Source: Cladobotryum mycophilum
Lineage: Eukaryota; Ascomycota; Sordariomycetes; Hypocreales; Hypocreaceae
DNA: 64,000 nt
Direction of reading: 5' to 3'
NCBI GenBank assembly: GCA_036429605.1
Contig: JAVFKD010000016.1
Span: 1,178,001-1,242,000 of the forward strand
Shown here one piece after another: positions 11,970 through 22,834 of this stretch. A program made the position numbers and the translations under genes. Under the pieces are notes generated by a model, which was not told the origin of the DNA, ran no database searches, and worked only from the letters and a program-made list of their open reading frames with translations. Numbering within the stretch: position 1 is the first letter of the stretch; each line of letters starts with the position of its first letter.

Positions 11970-12570
11970 GTCAAGTTTCAATACGAGGTAATGGACCAAT
12001 CAAAGTAGCGTATCAAGCTCATATATTTCCTGATTTTTTGTCTAAAAAATCAACCAAAAAATAATAATAATTAATATTTATAAATTGATAAAAAAAGAAG
12101 CAATGACGTTATTAGACAAAAAGGGCTCCACTTTATACAAGCAGTAATAGCAAAAAAAAAAAAAAAAAGTCCACTGTCAGCTCTAGAAACCCTTGACAAG
12201 GCACATCCTAAAAGGGATCGAAACATGTAACACTGCATGAGCATGAGCAAGGGGGAGAGAGAGAGAGAGCAAAACTCGGATACGCACGTTTCCATACTCG
12301 CACACGCACACAAACAAAAGTAACATGAGAGAAGCATGTTTTGCAGGACCCATATCAACCTTCGTATGGCTTGATGGCTTGTATGCAAGCCCAGGCCCAC
12401 GAGCTTCCTCCCTGTCCCCTTCGTAAAAAGTGATGGGATTCGATGGGATATCCAATGAATGGCGTCGATCTTCTCACATTGCATCAGCAGATACGAATGC
12501 CCTACAGCACTTGGCGTCCTCCACGTGCTAGGGTCATCCCAGTAAGCCTCTGCCCAGTGGCCTCTCATGC

Positions 12571-12590
12571 CTCTCTCTCTCTCTCTCTCT
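12571..12590. repeat. (CT)10 microsatellite
   Basis: Ten CT units followed by an interrupted CGCTCTCTCC stretch. Confidence 0.95.
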
Positions 12591-13609
12591 CGCTCTCTCC
12601 AAAGCTCTCTGGCTCCTTGGCTCTATGGCTCCTTGGCTCTCTCTGCCTCCCCCATTTTGCTCAGCCAGGCCCAGAAAAAAACAAAAGCTCCTCCCACGGG
12701 AAAGCTTCGACTTGTTCCTATTTTTAAAAGCAAAAAATCATGACAAGACGGCAACCCCAAAAACATACGATTACCTACCACATTTTGCTCTCGATACTTA
12801 CCTACCAAGCAAGCAAGCAGTACTCCACAGAAGCTTGGCGTGTCTCTGTCAAAAGCACCCCGACTCCTGCAGCTGACGGCATCTCGTGTTTTCGAACCAG
12901 TCAAACATTGTCAATGGGTCAACGCTACGAACTCCAACAACACCTTGATCCATTTTCTCACGCAATCCTTTCTTTTGACACACCAAATCACCGCATCAAA
13001 GAAAAAAGAGACGGCACGGTTATTAATAAAATAAAATACTAAGAAAAAGACCATTTCTGCATAAACAAAGAAGAAATGCCTGCCGCCATAATTTACCTTG
13101 CGGTATGACTCTCCCGTCCGTCTTCTGAGCTAAGCCTGCAATCCCACGCGCCGCCGTCTCCGCGTAATACTTGTAGTGCTATGATTCCTCTAGGCTGAGT
13201 CTTTCCATCATGATCCATCCCGCTCTCCAAGGCTTGCGCTGCGCTGCGTAGCTTCTTGTTGCCGAATCGCGAAAGTTCCGGCATCGCGCGATTCGGGTAT
13301 CGCCTGCGTAATTTAATACGGGACTGTCAAAGCCATTTGATGATGCAGCCTAACTTCAAATGTCAAAAGATCATCATCCTCCACCCTTCAACTAATACCG
13401 ACGGCAGCTTACCACGACGGTGTCTCGGATCAACAATCTTACCCTACATCAGAGTCACAATTTCAAATTCCCCAAGTATCGGTGGCATGATCTTGCTTGT
13501 GTACTATGGGTCAGCAATTAACTTTGATTGAAGCTCTCTATAAACATTCATTCCGCGCCTTTTAGCTACTGATGGATGAGTCCGCTCTCTCATGTTAGCC
13601 CCCCCTCCA

Positions 13610-16561
13610 CTAACCTACCCGTTTGCCCTTTGCCGTCGACTGTATCGTGTATTCTACCGTGATATCTTCATCCATTTCTTCAACCCACGCATTCACCGTC
13701 TCTCGTAGGCGGGTTTCCGTCACCCGAACTTCATCCATATTTCTGAACGGTAATGACACCTCCAAGCCCCCCGAGATAATGTATGGTTCCCAAGTGGTGA
13801 ACATTTGCTCCCAACGCCCAATATCCCCCTGCCCAAGTTGGAGATCCACGGATACGTCTTGAATTCTCATATCGGTCGGCGTCGTTTCGAGCGGCAACCC
13901 TCTCGAAGAGTGCCGTCTCGGTTGGCCATGGTGAGACCGTGAACGCTGCCTTTTGGTGACATGGTGTGCTGGATCGACAGCGACCTCGGTTTCGGATACG
14001 AGGTTATTATTAGAATCCTGAGTCAAATGTGTGGATGCTGGAGGAGCATCGTCAAGGCCAATTAGAGGGGGGCCGTCTTCCATCAATGCAGCATCTTCCG
14101 CGCTTCTTTTGACTGTGGTGCGTGGTGGGCTCCTCATGAGGAGCGTCTGTAGCATATGGGAATACTGTCGGGGTTGCCGTGGTACATCCCCCTCTGTATA
14201 ACCTTGTGAGATGTCGTGATTTCGATTTGTTCTTTGAATGAGGGACGAAGCATTGGAAAAGCCCTCGGCTCGTCTCTGCGAACTGTGTCTTTCAAGGTAA
14301 GACGCCAAAGATATACTGTGAGGCGCATCCTCTCTGCCTGCGCGAGGTAGTTCCTCAGTAGGCACCAATTCATGGCTAGCATCAGGGCGGACTGCTTCCT
14401 GCCGCATAGTGCTTCCATCAGCCACCCGCCCCAATGAGATTCTGGCTCTTCTCAATACATTTACATCTACATTGTTATCATTCATATTTCCGTGATTTCT
14501 TGGTGGCCGAGTATCATGGCCTGCACCGATGTTGCTTCGATGTGATCTGAACGGAGGATTTGGGTGCCTCTCATGATACGACGGATTAGACGAAGGAGGT
14601 GTTCTTATTCCAGGAAACTCAGGAATCATTTGAGGAGAGGAAATGCTGTTCAGTAGCTGCCTGCGTGGCATAGGGCTGCTGTTGGGAGGGGTTCTCTGGT
14701 GGGATCTTTCAACTTCCCAGCTGCCAGGTAATCTGGGACCCCTCCTTGTAGGAGGTACACGAATGTTCACTGTGGCAACCTGGGGACGAAAGTCCCTAAA
14801 TCTAGAGCCAGGAATATCTGACTCAGACTCCTCTTCTCCTTGTATCTCATTGATTGTGGAATTGCTGAGGGGCTGTAAAGGTAGGCGCTCTAAATGGCTC
14901 TGTGATTGGGCCAAATCCCGAGCCAGCGGCTGTTTCCCCGTGGTTGCAGTTTCATCAACTGCAATCTCAAAGCCCTGATTTCGAGCTGGATGAAAATAGC
15001 GTTCAATGTTCTCAGACATGTACTTCGCAGCTAGCGATTTGGGACAAAGTTTGGGTTTTGAATTCAATGAAGGGACTTCAGAATGGGAGGGTAAAGGAGG
15101 TACCTGGACAGGCACCGTCTCACCCACACCACTTTCGTCACTGGTATTGCTCTCTGTTCGAGCCATGTTGACTGTTCTTTTTATTCTCATTGTAGCTGAT
15201 ATATATGATCGCTTGTCAGATTGATTTTGTGGCGGGCATGGTCTAATTGTGTCTGCGTCGGCTGGAAGGTTCGGCCACGAAAGTCTTCCAACAGAGTTAA
15301 GCTTTTCTGCACTGCATGAAACCACGAAATCTGGCACTGGTGAACTGCTAAATGGAACCGTGCTCCCATTTGCACCTGGATTCGAGTGCCCGGTAGTCGG
15401 ACAAGGTGCGTTCCTCGAGGATGTGCTGTCTTTCAATGTTGTTCCGGATTCATCGCCAACGTCATTTTTCTGTATGTATATCTTTTGACAAAGAGACTCG
15501 AAACATTCGAGGAGCTGAGGCTCGTCTGAAAAGATGATCTCATCCTTCAATGGCGTCACGTTCGGATCATAACTGCAGGGAGGGCAACGAATGTTGAGTT
15601 GAATAAAAGGACTAGTCAGCGGAGTAGATGACTTTTGATTGCTCACGGTGTTGGTGAGATAAGATTTAAATATCTTTAAAATCCTTTTAGAAAATCCTCG
15701 GGTAGATGAAACTGGTCTGAAGTCGACGGATATATGAGCTCCCTTCCCTTTGACTGACTTGACATCACAGTCGGGGCCCGGGATGAAGGCATCGATAGTA
15801 ATAACCGAGGGCAATTCGATATCTCTCTGTGGCGATGCGAGATTTCCAGATCCAAGTTTATGGGAAACCTGGACGCAGTTTGTAACCAAATCCCTTCTAA
15901 AGATCTGCAACGCTGCTTCATGAATCGTTGATGAGTGGACTGGAGCATATGACCACGCATGCTTGGGATCTCCAAGGATTTTGAAAGAAAGCCTGAGGCA
16001 AGGTCGTGCGAGAGCATACATCCGTAGGAGATCCTTGATCTCGCAAATAGTCTTGTTACTATTCTTCAGGACGTATTGTTTTCTCGCAGGCAGTTTGTCA
16101 AAGAGCTTGGAAACTTGAACGGTTGTACCGACTAGGGCGGATATCGGTCTCGTGTTTTCTACGCCGCCAACGCCAAACTTCAACTGCATGCGTGTTGCCA
16201 CGGGATCACTTTTCGTTCTCGTCGTGATGCTGAGGGCTGCAAGTGAATTGATAGCGGCAAGGGCTTCTCCCCGGAAGCCCAGCGTTTCTCCTCCCCTCGT
16301 TTTAAGTTCTTCAAATGTCGTGAGCTTGCTGGTGTGGGAGCGGCGACCCAATGATTCGAAATCCTCCACTTCGATGCCATGGCCGTCATCTCTAACAATG
16401 ATTTTATCGATGGAATCTGGGGATATTATAACTTCGATTGAGGTCGCCCGAGAGTCAATGGCATTGTCTATCAGCTCCTTCACCAAGTCACAGGAGCTGG
16501 TGATGGTGATGCAGGAACCGAGAAGGCGGACGGTCGACTGGGGCAGGGCGGATATGGCCAT
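13610..16561 (-). CDS. MLH2: MutL-family DNA mismatch repair protein, MLH2/PMS1-like
   Basis: One exon, 983 residues from the ATG at 16561 (MAISALPQSTVRLLG). An in-frame ATG at 16582 would add seven residues, but MutL proteins usually begin close to this MAI. The GHKL ATPase motifs are intact: ELIDNAIDS (motif I, Glu and Asn), RDDGHGI (motif II), GRRSHTSKL, and TLGFRGEALAAI (motif III). A transducer-like region follows (about 215-370) with DVKSVKGKGAHISVDFRPVS and CSYDPNVTPLKDEI. The rest, about 600 residues, is Ser/Pro/Arg-rich and looks disordered. I see no DQHAxxERxxYE endonuclease motif, which fits the MLH2 (human PMS1) branch rather than the PMS1 (human PMS2) or MLH3 branches. MLH2 partners MLH1 as an accessory factor in mismatch repair and in limiting gene-conversion tract length. 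Divergent from lumazine synthase across 554 bp. Confidence 0.88.
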   Translation of the reverse strand: MAISALPQSTVRLLGSCITITSSCDLVKELIDNAIDSRATSIEVIISPDSIDKIIVRDDGHGIEVEDFESLGRRSHTSKLTTFEELKTRGGETLGFRGEALAAINSLAALSITTRTKSDPVATRMQLKFGVGGVENTRPISALVGTTVQVSKLFDKLPARKQYVLKNSNKTICEIKDLLRMYALARPCLRLSFKILGDPKHAWSYAPVHSSTIHEAALQIFRRDLVTNCVQVSHKLGSGNLASPQRDIELPSVITIDAFIPGPDCDVKSVKGKGAHISVDFRPVSSTRGFSKRILKIFKSYLTNTVSNQKSSTPLTSPFIQLNIRCPPCSYDPNVTPLKDEIIFSDEPQLLECFESLCQKIYIQKNDVGDESGTTLKDSTSSRNAPCPTTGHSNPGANGSTVPFSSSPVPDFVVSCSAEKLNSVGRLSWPNLPADADTIRPCPPQNQSDKRSYISATMRIKRTVNMARTESNTSDESGVGETVPVQVPPLPSHSEVPSLNSKPKLCPKSLAAKYMSENIERYFHPARNQGFEIAVDETATTGKQPLARDLAQSQSHLERLPLQPLSNSTINEIQGEEESESDIPGSRFRDFRPQVATVNIRVPPTRRGPRLPGSWEVERSHQRTPPNSSPMPRRQLLNSISSPQMIPEFPGIRTPPSSNPSYHERHPNPPFRSHRSNIGAGHDTRPPRNHGNMNDNNVDVNVLRRARISLGRVADGSTMRQEAVRPDASHELVPTEELPRAGREDAPHSISLASYLERHSSQRRAEGFSNASSLIQRTNRNHDISQGYTEGDVPRQPRQYSHMLQTLLMRSPPRTTVKRSAEDAALMEDGPPLIGLDDAPPASTHLTQDSNNNLVSETEVAVDPAHHVTKRQRSRSHHGQPRRHSSRGLPLETTPTDMRIQDVSVDLQLGQGDIGRWEQMFTTWEPYIISGGLEVSLPFRNMDEVRVTETRLRETVNAWVEEMDEDITVEYTIQSTAKGKRVG

Positions 16562-17115
16562 TGTATTTTGCCATTTGATCAAATTCCGGATAAATGAGAT
16601 AATGATGAACTAATAACGATATCCAGGTAATTGTCGACAGGAGAGAGGCCTCAGTGGATAGACATGGCTACAACATGTTTGATCACGGAAGCTGAGGAGA
16701 CATGATGGCATTCACTGATGAAAATTCTACTTGATCCCATAGACAATGGGGGGGGGGGGTTCTGAATTGGAGACAAGAATGGAAGGAACACCTTCCCTTC
16801 AAACTGGGCTTTTCAAATGAGTTTGAATCACGAACCCGGAAGGAACGACAACGGTGTAAGTTGCATTAGGATTAGAAGGTGCTGCGTAAGCGAACCTAAA
16901 CCGACCGCAGCTTCCTTACCATCAGCCGTTCTATTAGTTCCTGCAGCAAAAATGACGTTTCCCTCCCAAACAGCCTTCCAGTACCCCGCTGTTGCCGAAC
17001 TCGCCCCGCAGCTGACCGAGCTTCACGACGACCTCTTAATATATATATGCTAATCAACCTTCCAGATCATTGAATAACAGTCAGGTCGCTCCTCCCAACG
17101 CTATACCATTCAAAA
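16562..17115. promoter_or_regulatory. Divergent promoter between MLH2-like and RIB4 genes
   Basis: A 554-bp region between two head-to-head genes that must contain both promoters. It includes a G12 run at 16748-16759 and a TA-rich TTAATATATATATGC at about 17036-17050, some 65-80 bp upstream of the RIB4 ATG, which may act as a TATA element for that gene. Confidence 0.6.
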
Positions 17116-17805
17116 ATGTCCTCTCTCAAAGGCCCCGCTCCCCAGCACCACGATGGCTCTGGCCTCCGCATTGGTATCGTCCACGCCCGGTGGAACTCCA
17201 CCATCATCGACCCCCTCGTCACTGGTGCAAAAGAGAAGCTCCTCGCCTGCGGTGTCAAGGAATCCAATATTGTGATCCAATCCTGCCCTGGCTCGTGGGA
17301 ATTGCCCATTGCTGTTCAGCGGTACGTTTCTTCCCTTGCTAGCTGAGCCTCTTCCACACCTATAACCAGGGCTCTGTAAGAAGGCGCATCTCTGACCTCG
17401 TTTCTTAGCCTCTACTCCGCCTCCCAGATCCAGTCCAATGCCACCGGTCTCCCCTCCGCAACTGACCTCCTCGCCGCCTCCACCACCGACCTCACCTCCC
17501 TCGCCAGCACTGGCGCCGCCTCCGGCCCCTTCGACGCCATCATTGCTGTTGGCGTCCTCATCAAGGGCGAGACCATGCACTTCGAGTACATTGCCGAGTC
17601 CGTCTCCCACGGCCTCATGCGCGTCCAGCTCGACATTGGCATCCCCGTCGTCTTCGGCGTCCTCACCGTCCTAGACGACGACCAGGCAAAATCCAGAGCT
17701 GGCGTCGAGGGCAAAGGTCACAATCACGGCGAGGATTGGGGTCTGGCGGCGGTCGAGATGGGTGTCAAGAAGCACGAGTGGGCGACGGGCAAAATTCAGG
17801 GTTAG
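17116..17805 (+). CDS. RIB4: 6,7-dimethyl-8-ribityllumazine synthase
   Basis: Two exons, 17116-17321 and 17409-17805, with an 87-nt intron (GTACGT/TAG) interrupting an Arg codon. The product is 200 residues. It condenses 5-amino-6-ribitylamino-uracil with 3,4-dihydroxy-2-butanone 4-phosphate, the penultimate step of riboflavin synthesis. Diagnostic segments are GIVHARWNSTII near the N-terminus, the substrate-binding CPGSWELPIAVQR, VGVLIKGETMHFEYIAESV, and GHNHGEDWGLAAVEMG. A Ser/Thr/Ala-rich insertion of about 25 residues lies between the first two thirds (SNATGLPSATDLLAA), longer than in bacterial enzymes but common in fungi. All active-site motifs are present, so the enzyme should be functional. 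Confidence 0.96.
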
Positions 17806-18360
17806 AATAGCATTAAACCATATATATAAAGACAAACAAGAAAAAAGCTAAATGATGGACTTCATGAGTTGGTCGAATCAGGTCTTGTATACTAAAAGAG
17901 CATAGATCCAGCCCCAGGGATGATGATGGGGGTTTAAAGCTACAAAGGATATCCCGACTGAAAGGGAAAAAGCTGCGTCTAGTCTTGACAATGGTGTTTC
18001 CCCAACAAAAAAAACAAACAGAAACTACCATCCAATTACATCAATTACGGCGTAGAGCCATGTCTATCATGCGTGACGCGAATCCGTCCGAACCAAATAG
18101 TTCCCACCACGCTGACGCCCGATCCGCCAGGAAACAAAGGGGGGTTTTATCTAGGCTAGGAATAATTATTTTTTGTGTTGTCTGGCGCAGTGTAAATAAT
18201 AGGGCCATCATGACGTCCAAGCATGTGTAAAAAAAGGCCGCAAATCCAATTATTGCCCTTGTGCCTATGTTCGATACAAGCACACACCCCCACGCACTTA
18301 ACACACCTTCTCCCAATAAAAGTAGCTGAAAATGGAGATAAATAACGTGATGTCGTCCTC
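17806..18360. other. Convergent 3' spacer
   Basis: A 555-bp region between the stops of RIB4 (+) and the disordered-protein gene (-). It is AT-rich, with the 3' UTRs of both. No other feature seen. Confidence 0.6.
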
Positions 18361-21180
18361 TTAAATCACAGAGCTAAGAGTCTTTTTGCTTTTCCACAAT
18401 GATCGCTTCTTGTCTCGCTTGTTCTTCATCGCTTCCCAACCCTCCTCGTCATCGTCGTCAGAGGTCGAGGCAGACTTGTTCACAACCCTCATGGCGGACT
18501 TGCCCTTGTTGTCACCAAGGGAAGAGAGGACTCCCGAGAGAGATCCTGACCTTCCGTGATCAGCAACAGCAGCAGCCTGAGAGACAGGTCGGTAACGGTT
18601 CGGCAAACCAATGTTGCTACGTTCCGAGGGGGCAATGGAGTGTGAGTATCCGTGCACAGAGGATCGCACAGATCCAGCGTATCCTGGGTTGACCATGGGT
18701 GCAGAGCTAGGCTGCACCATGCTCATGGTCCGCATGTTGTAGTCAGTGCGGCGGGAGTCCATGGCCGGCTCGCCAACAAAGGAGTTGCGAGAAGAGAGGT
18801 CCATCATAGATCCGTTGCCTGGCATACCAGGATATTGTTGAGGGGCACCGTTGCCCTGGTTGACAGCCATCATTTGCATGAACTGCATCTGCATTTGCAT
18901 AAATTGTGACATTTGATGTGTCATGTTGAGCTGAGCATGGTCGCCAGGTGACATCATTGGCTGCTGCATCATGCGAGGAGGCATGGGAGTCGGTCCCATG
19001 GTCGGTCCCGAGATACTGCCACTCATAGCAGGTTGGTTGTACATCATGTGATGGGGAATACCTGTAACAGGATCAAGGCCATGAGCTCCATGGAAGCCGC
19101 CGCCGCCGCCCATCAGATTTGTAGCATCGACACTAGGGCTTCCACGTCGCAAGGCCCTAGACCGCTCCTCGCTAGCAATGACACCGACCAGACCACCAGG
19201 GGGCAAAGGCGATGGTGGCTTAGGAAGCTGGGAAGCATCGCTAAAAGCCAATGATTCTCTCAAGGCGGGCCTGGCAATGCTGGCACCAAAGAAGGGATCC
19301 TGCGGCAAATTGCGAGCAAAAGCAGGAAGGGTTGAGTGACGGCGAGCAGCGGAATCACCGACGATGGATGGTGGACGCCCTGATGCTGATGGAAAGTGAG
19401 CTGAGGCTCGCATGTTGGGGTTGGATCCCATGTTGCTGAGACGAGTGGGCGGCCTGTTCTTGTGGGGGAACCCATGAGCCTGAAGAATAGCAAGAGGGAC
19501 TTCCTCATCTTCATCCTCATCCGAGGCACCAGTTGGTAAGGGTGAAGGGCCCTTCATCTGACTGAGCTGCGGTGCACTCATAGAAGACGGAAGTCCTGGA
19601 CGGCCGGACTGTACAACAGGAGGAGTGGCCGTTTCACCGGTCACCTTCATCATCTGCTGTCTGTAGACGGCCATGTGAGCCTCCTGCTTCCGCCTTTGTT
19701 TAGCCTGCTGCTTAGACTTCTCAGCTTCATCTTCTTCGTCATCATAATTGATTTCCTCATCATCGTCATCATCCTTAACCGCCACGTGATTTGCCTTATC
19801 CACCGTATCCTGCCTGATCTTGTCCTCACGATATTTCTCAAACTCTGCCGGCGTCATAACCTTGTTTCGAGGCGGGTTGGCCGCCTTGGGAGTAGCGTAT
19901 CGGTAAGTTGACCTAGCAAACCGAGATGTGCTACCCTCGAACATGTTATCTTCCTCTTCCACGATTTCCTTTCTGCTCGCAAAATTGGATGGAGGCTGTC
20001 TCCGTGGGATAACTGTAAAGCTATCCTCCTCTCGTCGATATCGGCCAGGCGGTGAGGTGTTAGTGTACTCATCCGAGGCGGATAGGAGCTTGATGGCACT
20101 GTAGGTCTCCTGCAGCAGCTTGGATTCTTCGTCCGGCTTGGCTTCTGATGGACGAGTTGAAGGTTTGGCCTTGGAAGGGGTCTGGTGAGGCGGAACAGGC
20201 GGCGGGCGGTCGAACAGAGGAGAATCGGGATTCGATCCAAACTGGTCAGCACTGGACTTTGGAGTACTCCATGGGCTAAGCAGCGGATCGGCTGGAGTAG
20301 CTGTATCAGGGCTGGGTGGAACAACTTGATTGGATTGAACCGGCCGATTTCCTGCCAAAACCCTGGGAGATGCCAAGTCATCCATCCTCACTGTGGCCAT
20401 GCTGGCTCTCTTATCAAAGCTTGGCATCATTGATCCAAAGTCACCACCTAAATCAATTGCATCTGCTTCCAACGTCGCTGTGCTTGTTGTCGAGGCAGTC
20501 ATACCTCTCGCTCCATCTTGTGGGTGTTCCGACCTCAAAGTTAGAACGGGCGGCAAATCGGGCACATAATCCTCCCTTGGCGGAGGAATGGTGTGTCTCT
20601 TCTGGCCACCAAAGGAGAAAGTCCGGTTGGCCCTATCGAGGAATTTTGACCCGATAGATTTGTTGGACGGCCCTCTGGTCGGGACCTCTGGCGACGATGC
20701 CTTGGATGAAGAGGCAAATCGGGTTTCATCCTGAACATTTCCTCCACTAAAATCGGCAGACGACGGCGCTGTCGAGGCATTGCTGTGCCTCGACGAGTTG
20801 TCGGTTGAAGTAGCGTGGGTGGTATTTGAAAGACCACTTCCACTGCTTCCAAGTTAGCGTTCAGTCCGTGACAGGAAGTGATCATGTGGTACGATGCGGT
20901 ATGACACCCGGCCTCTCGTATCACAAGATATTCTTGGGACTCACCGATTATTAGTCTTTAGATCAGCAAACATGTTGTCCTCGACGTGAAAGTCGGGCTT
21001 GGGGAGCAGAGCAGTAGTAGCTCTGGCCATTCTTGCGCCTCCGTCGAAAGACTTGCCAGGCACAAAATCATTCCTCTCTAACACGCGAAAAGAAGGCTGC
21101 ACAGGCGGTGTGACATCAACATTTTCCGTTTCGTCCGTGTTGGACCTCCGCTTGGCGAATGCAACTGAAAATCTAGGCAT
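18361..21180 (-). CDS. Large low-complexity fungal protein of unknown function
   Basis: Two exons, 20945-21180 and 18361-20842, with a 102-nt intron (donor GTGAGT). The product is 905 residues, beginning MPRFSVAFAKRRSNT; the upstream in-frame codon is only GTG. I do not recognise a named family. It is almost wholly predicted-disordered: Ser/Pro/Asp-rich throughout, with an acidic run (DDDDDEEINYDDEEDE), a basic/Gln-rich helical patch (KQQAKQRRKQEAHMAVYRQQM) and a Met/Gln-rich segment (QFMQMQMQFMQMM). Ordered-looking islands are KLLSASDEYTNTSPPGRYRR, TPAEFEKYREDKIRQDTV and the C-terminal GWEAMKNKRDKKRSLWKSKK. Such conserved short motifs in disorder suggest a scaffold or regulator, but that is inference. 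The intron acceptor is a tandem AAGCAG (20843-20848), so proteins differing by one residue are possible. Confidence 0.85.
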
Positions 21181-22814
21181 GTAGACCACGCGTTGAATAA
21201 GAAGGATGTGTCAAGTTTATTCGTAGCCCATATATCAACGCAGAAGAACCCTCAACAGCACGAAAGAAAATTCTCCGGCCGTCGATTGTGGAACTTGTAA
21301 GGGGGACTTCGGTCGTGGCGATACGAGGTCCGGCGGTGGACAGTGAGTGACGAAGTTGATGACAGCTTTTCCGACTGGCTACCAACTATAAGGCGCGTGG
21401 GAGTCGTTGGTACGACGTGCGTCTAGGGGTAGCTGCATGCAATGTGGTCCCCGATTAGTAGGCGTTCAAACATTCTCCCGGCTCAGGCAGAGGAAGATCA
21501 TGGTTGATGATGAACGTGAGAAATGATGAGATGGGAAGAGATGAATTGAAAGTCAAAACGCGATTTGTTTGGTGACTTTCTGAGACATCATGCCAGGTGG
21601 TTGGCCGGGAGTGGCCGGCATGCTTGTGCGGCTGGACAAAGGAAAAAATTCGTGAGACTCACATTAATCTCGGAATTACCAGTAATATGAATGCGCGAGT
21701 CGGCCGGCTTCGAAAGTCGCAGTAAAACGAGCGAGCAAAGCTGTCAACGTCGAGAAAGAGAATGCAAAGAAGAAGAACCGTGAAGGACGTGAATAGAGGC
21801 GGTGGCGTAACGGTAAACCGGCGAACGAAACCGAGGTGGAAAAAACGACAACGGCGGACGATGATTAGGGGCGGACGTTGAGGAGAGTCCACACAACTGG
21901 GCAACGCAGAAAATGGGGTGATTCACAACCCAGCCCAGGCAGTAATCCCAGGGAAAATGAGTCGAACGATTGTGCCTTGGGCAGATACGGGCTCAGTAAG
22001 CTGCAGTCCGTATTGTCCAGGCGATCCTAAGATGGCCAAGTAACGAAGGATGTCGACTTTTTTTTCGGAGTTGGAAGAGAGCGAGCGTCAAAGGGAAAAA
22101 AAGGCTGGCAACCGACAGGAAAGGGTTGAAAGGAAAAAGGGAGGCGACACACTAGGAGAAGGACGGGAACAAGGTGTTATGATGCGTGCCGGCTCACTAG
22201 GATAGCTAGTTCATTCACCACTCCAGTCCATACGTTGGTCCCCTGCTCGTTGGCATGGCCTGGCAAAGCCTGGCTTGCTTTGTTAGGCCGATCTCGTAAG
22301 CCATGGGTGCCAGACCAGAAGCCGGAGCCCAGTGCTCAATGGCCCAAGATCCTTGCTGGTTGGCCTTTGCCCTCCCCCTGTCCTGCAGACGGAGGACCCA
22401 GGCGCCTCATTCCACTAGCCATGTAGAGTGGAGGATTAAAAAAAACTGGAGGACGAATCAGATGGAGTGGCTGGGCGACGGCTGCGACATGTGTGCTGAA
22501 GTGTGTTAAGGACTGGCCGGGGGTACAGCAGTGGTGGAACATTGGAAATTGATGAGCACAACCTGAAGGCCATGGAAACAAGAGATGCACGGCGACCTCC
22601 AAGAAGGCACCAAGAATGTACCGGTATTTTCCAGTCCAGGCGGCAAAAGTGGAGGTGGTTTGGGGTTTGAGTTGAGGAGGCGGTTAAATTGGTGGAGACA
22701 CGGCAAACAACTTTTCTTTTACCATCGAAAGAATATTAGTACGAGATGATCGCCTGCAACCGAGAAACTGCTGAGTTCTCCTTTGCAAGATGCAAGTACT
22801 AATTATGTATGCAG

Positions 22815-22834
22815 TACTCCGTATGTACGGAGTA
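22815..22834. repeat. Perfect inverted repeat TACTCCGTA-TG-TACGGAGTA
   Basis: Two 9-bp arms separated by 2 bp. The same 9-mer occurs four more times in the window (23926, 24752, 61095, 61102), always between genes. Confidence 0.95.

Larger units (their letters stand above)
10243..13609. other. Gene-poor spacer, 3.4 kb
   Basis: It holds the upstream region of the TRP-like gene and the 3' flank of the MutL gene, both minus strand. Low-complexity DNA is frequent: CT microsatellites at 11933-11964 and 12571-12590, an A17 run at 12152-12168 and TA-rich DNA at 12040-12095. No open frame here shows family similarity, a signal peptide or a sensible intron pattern. I found no tRNA or rRNA. Confidence 0.6.
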
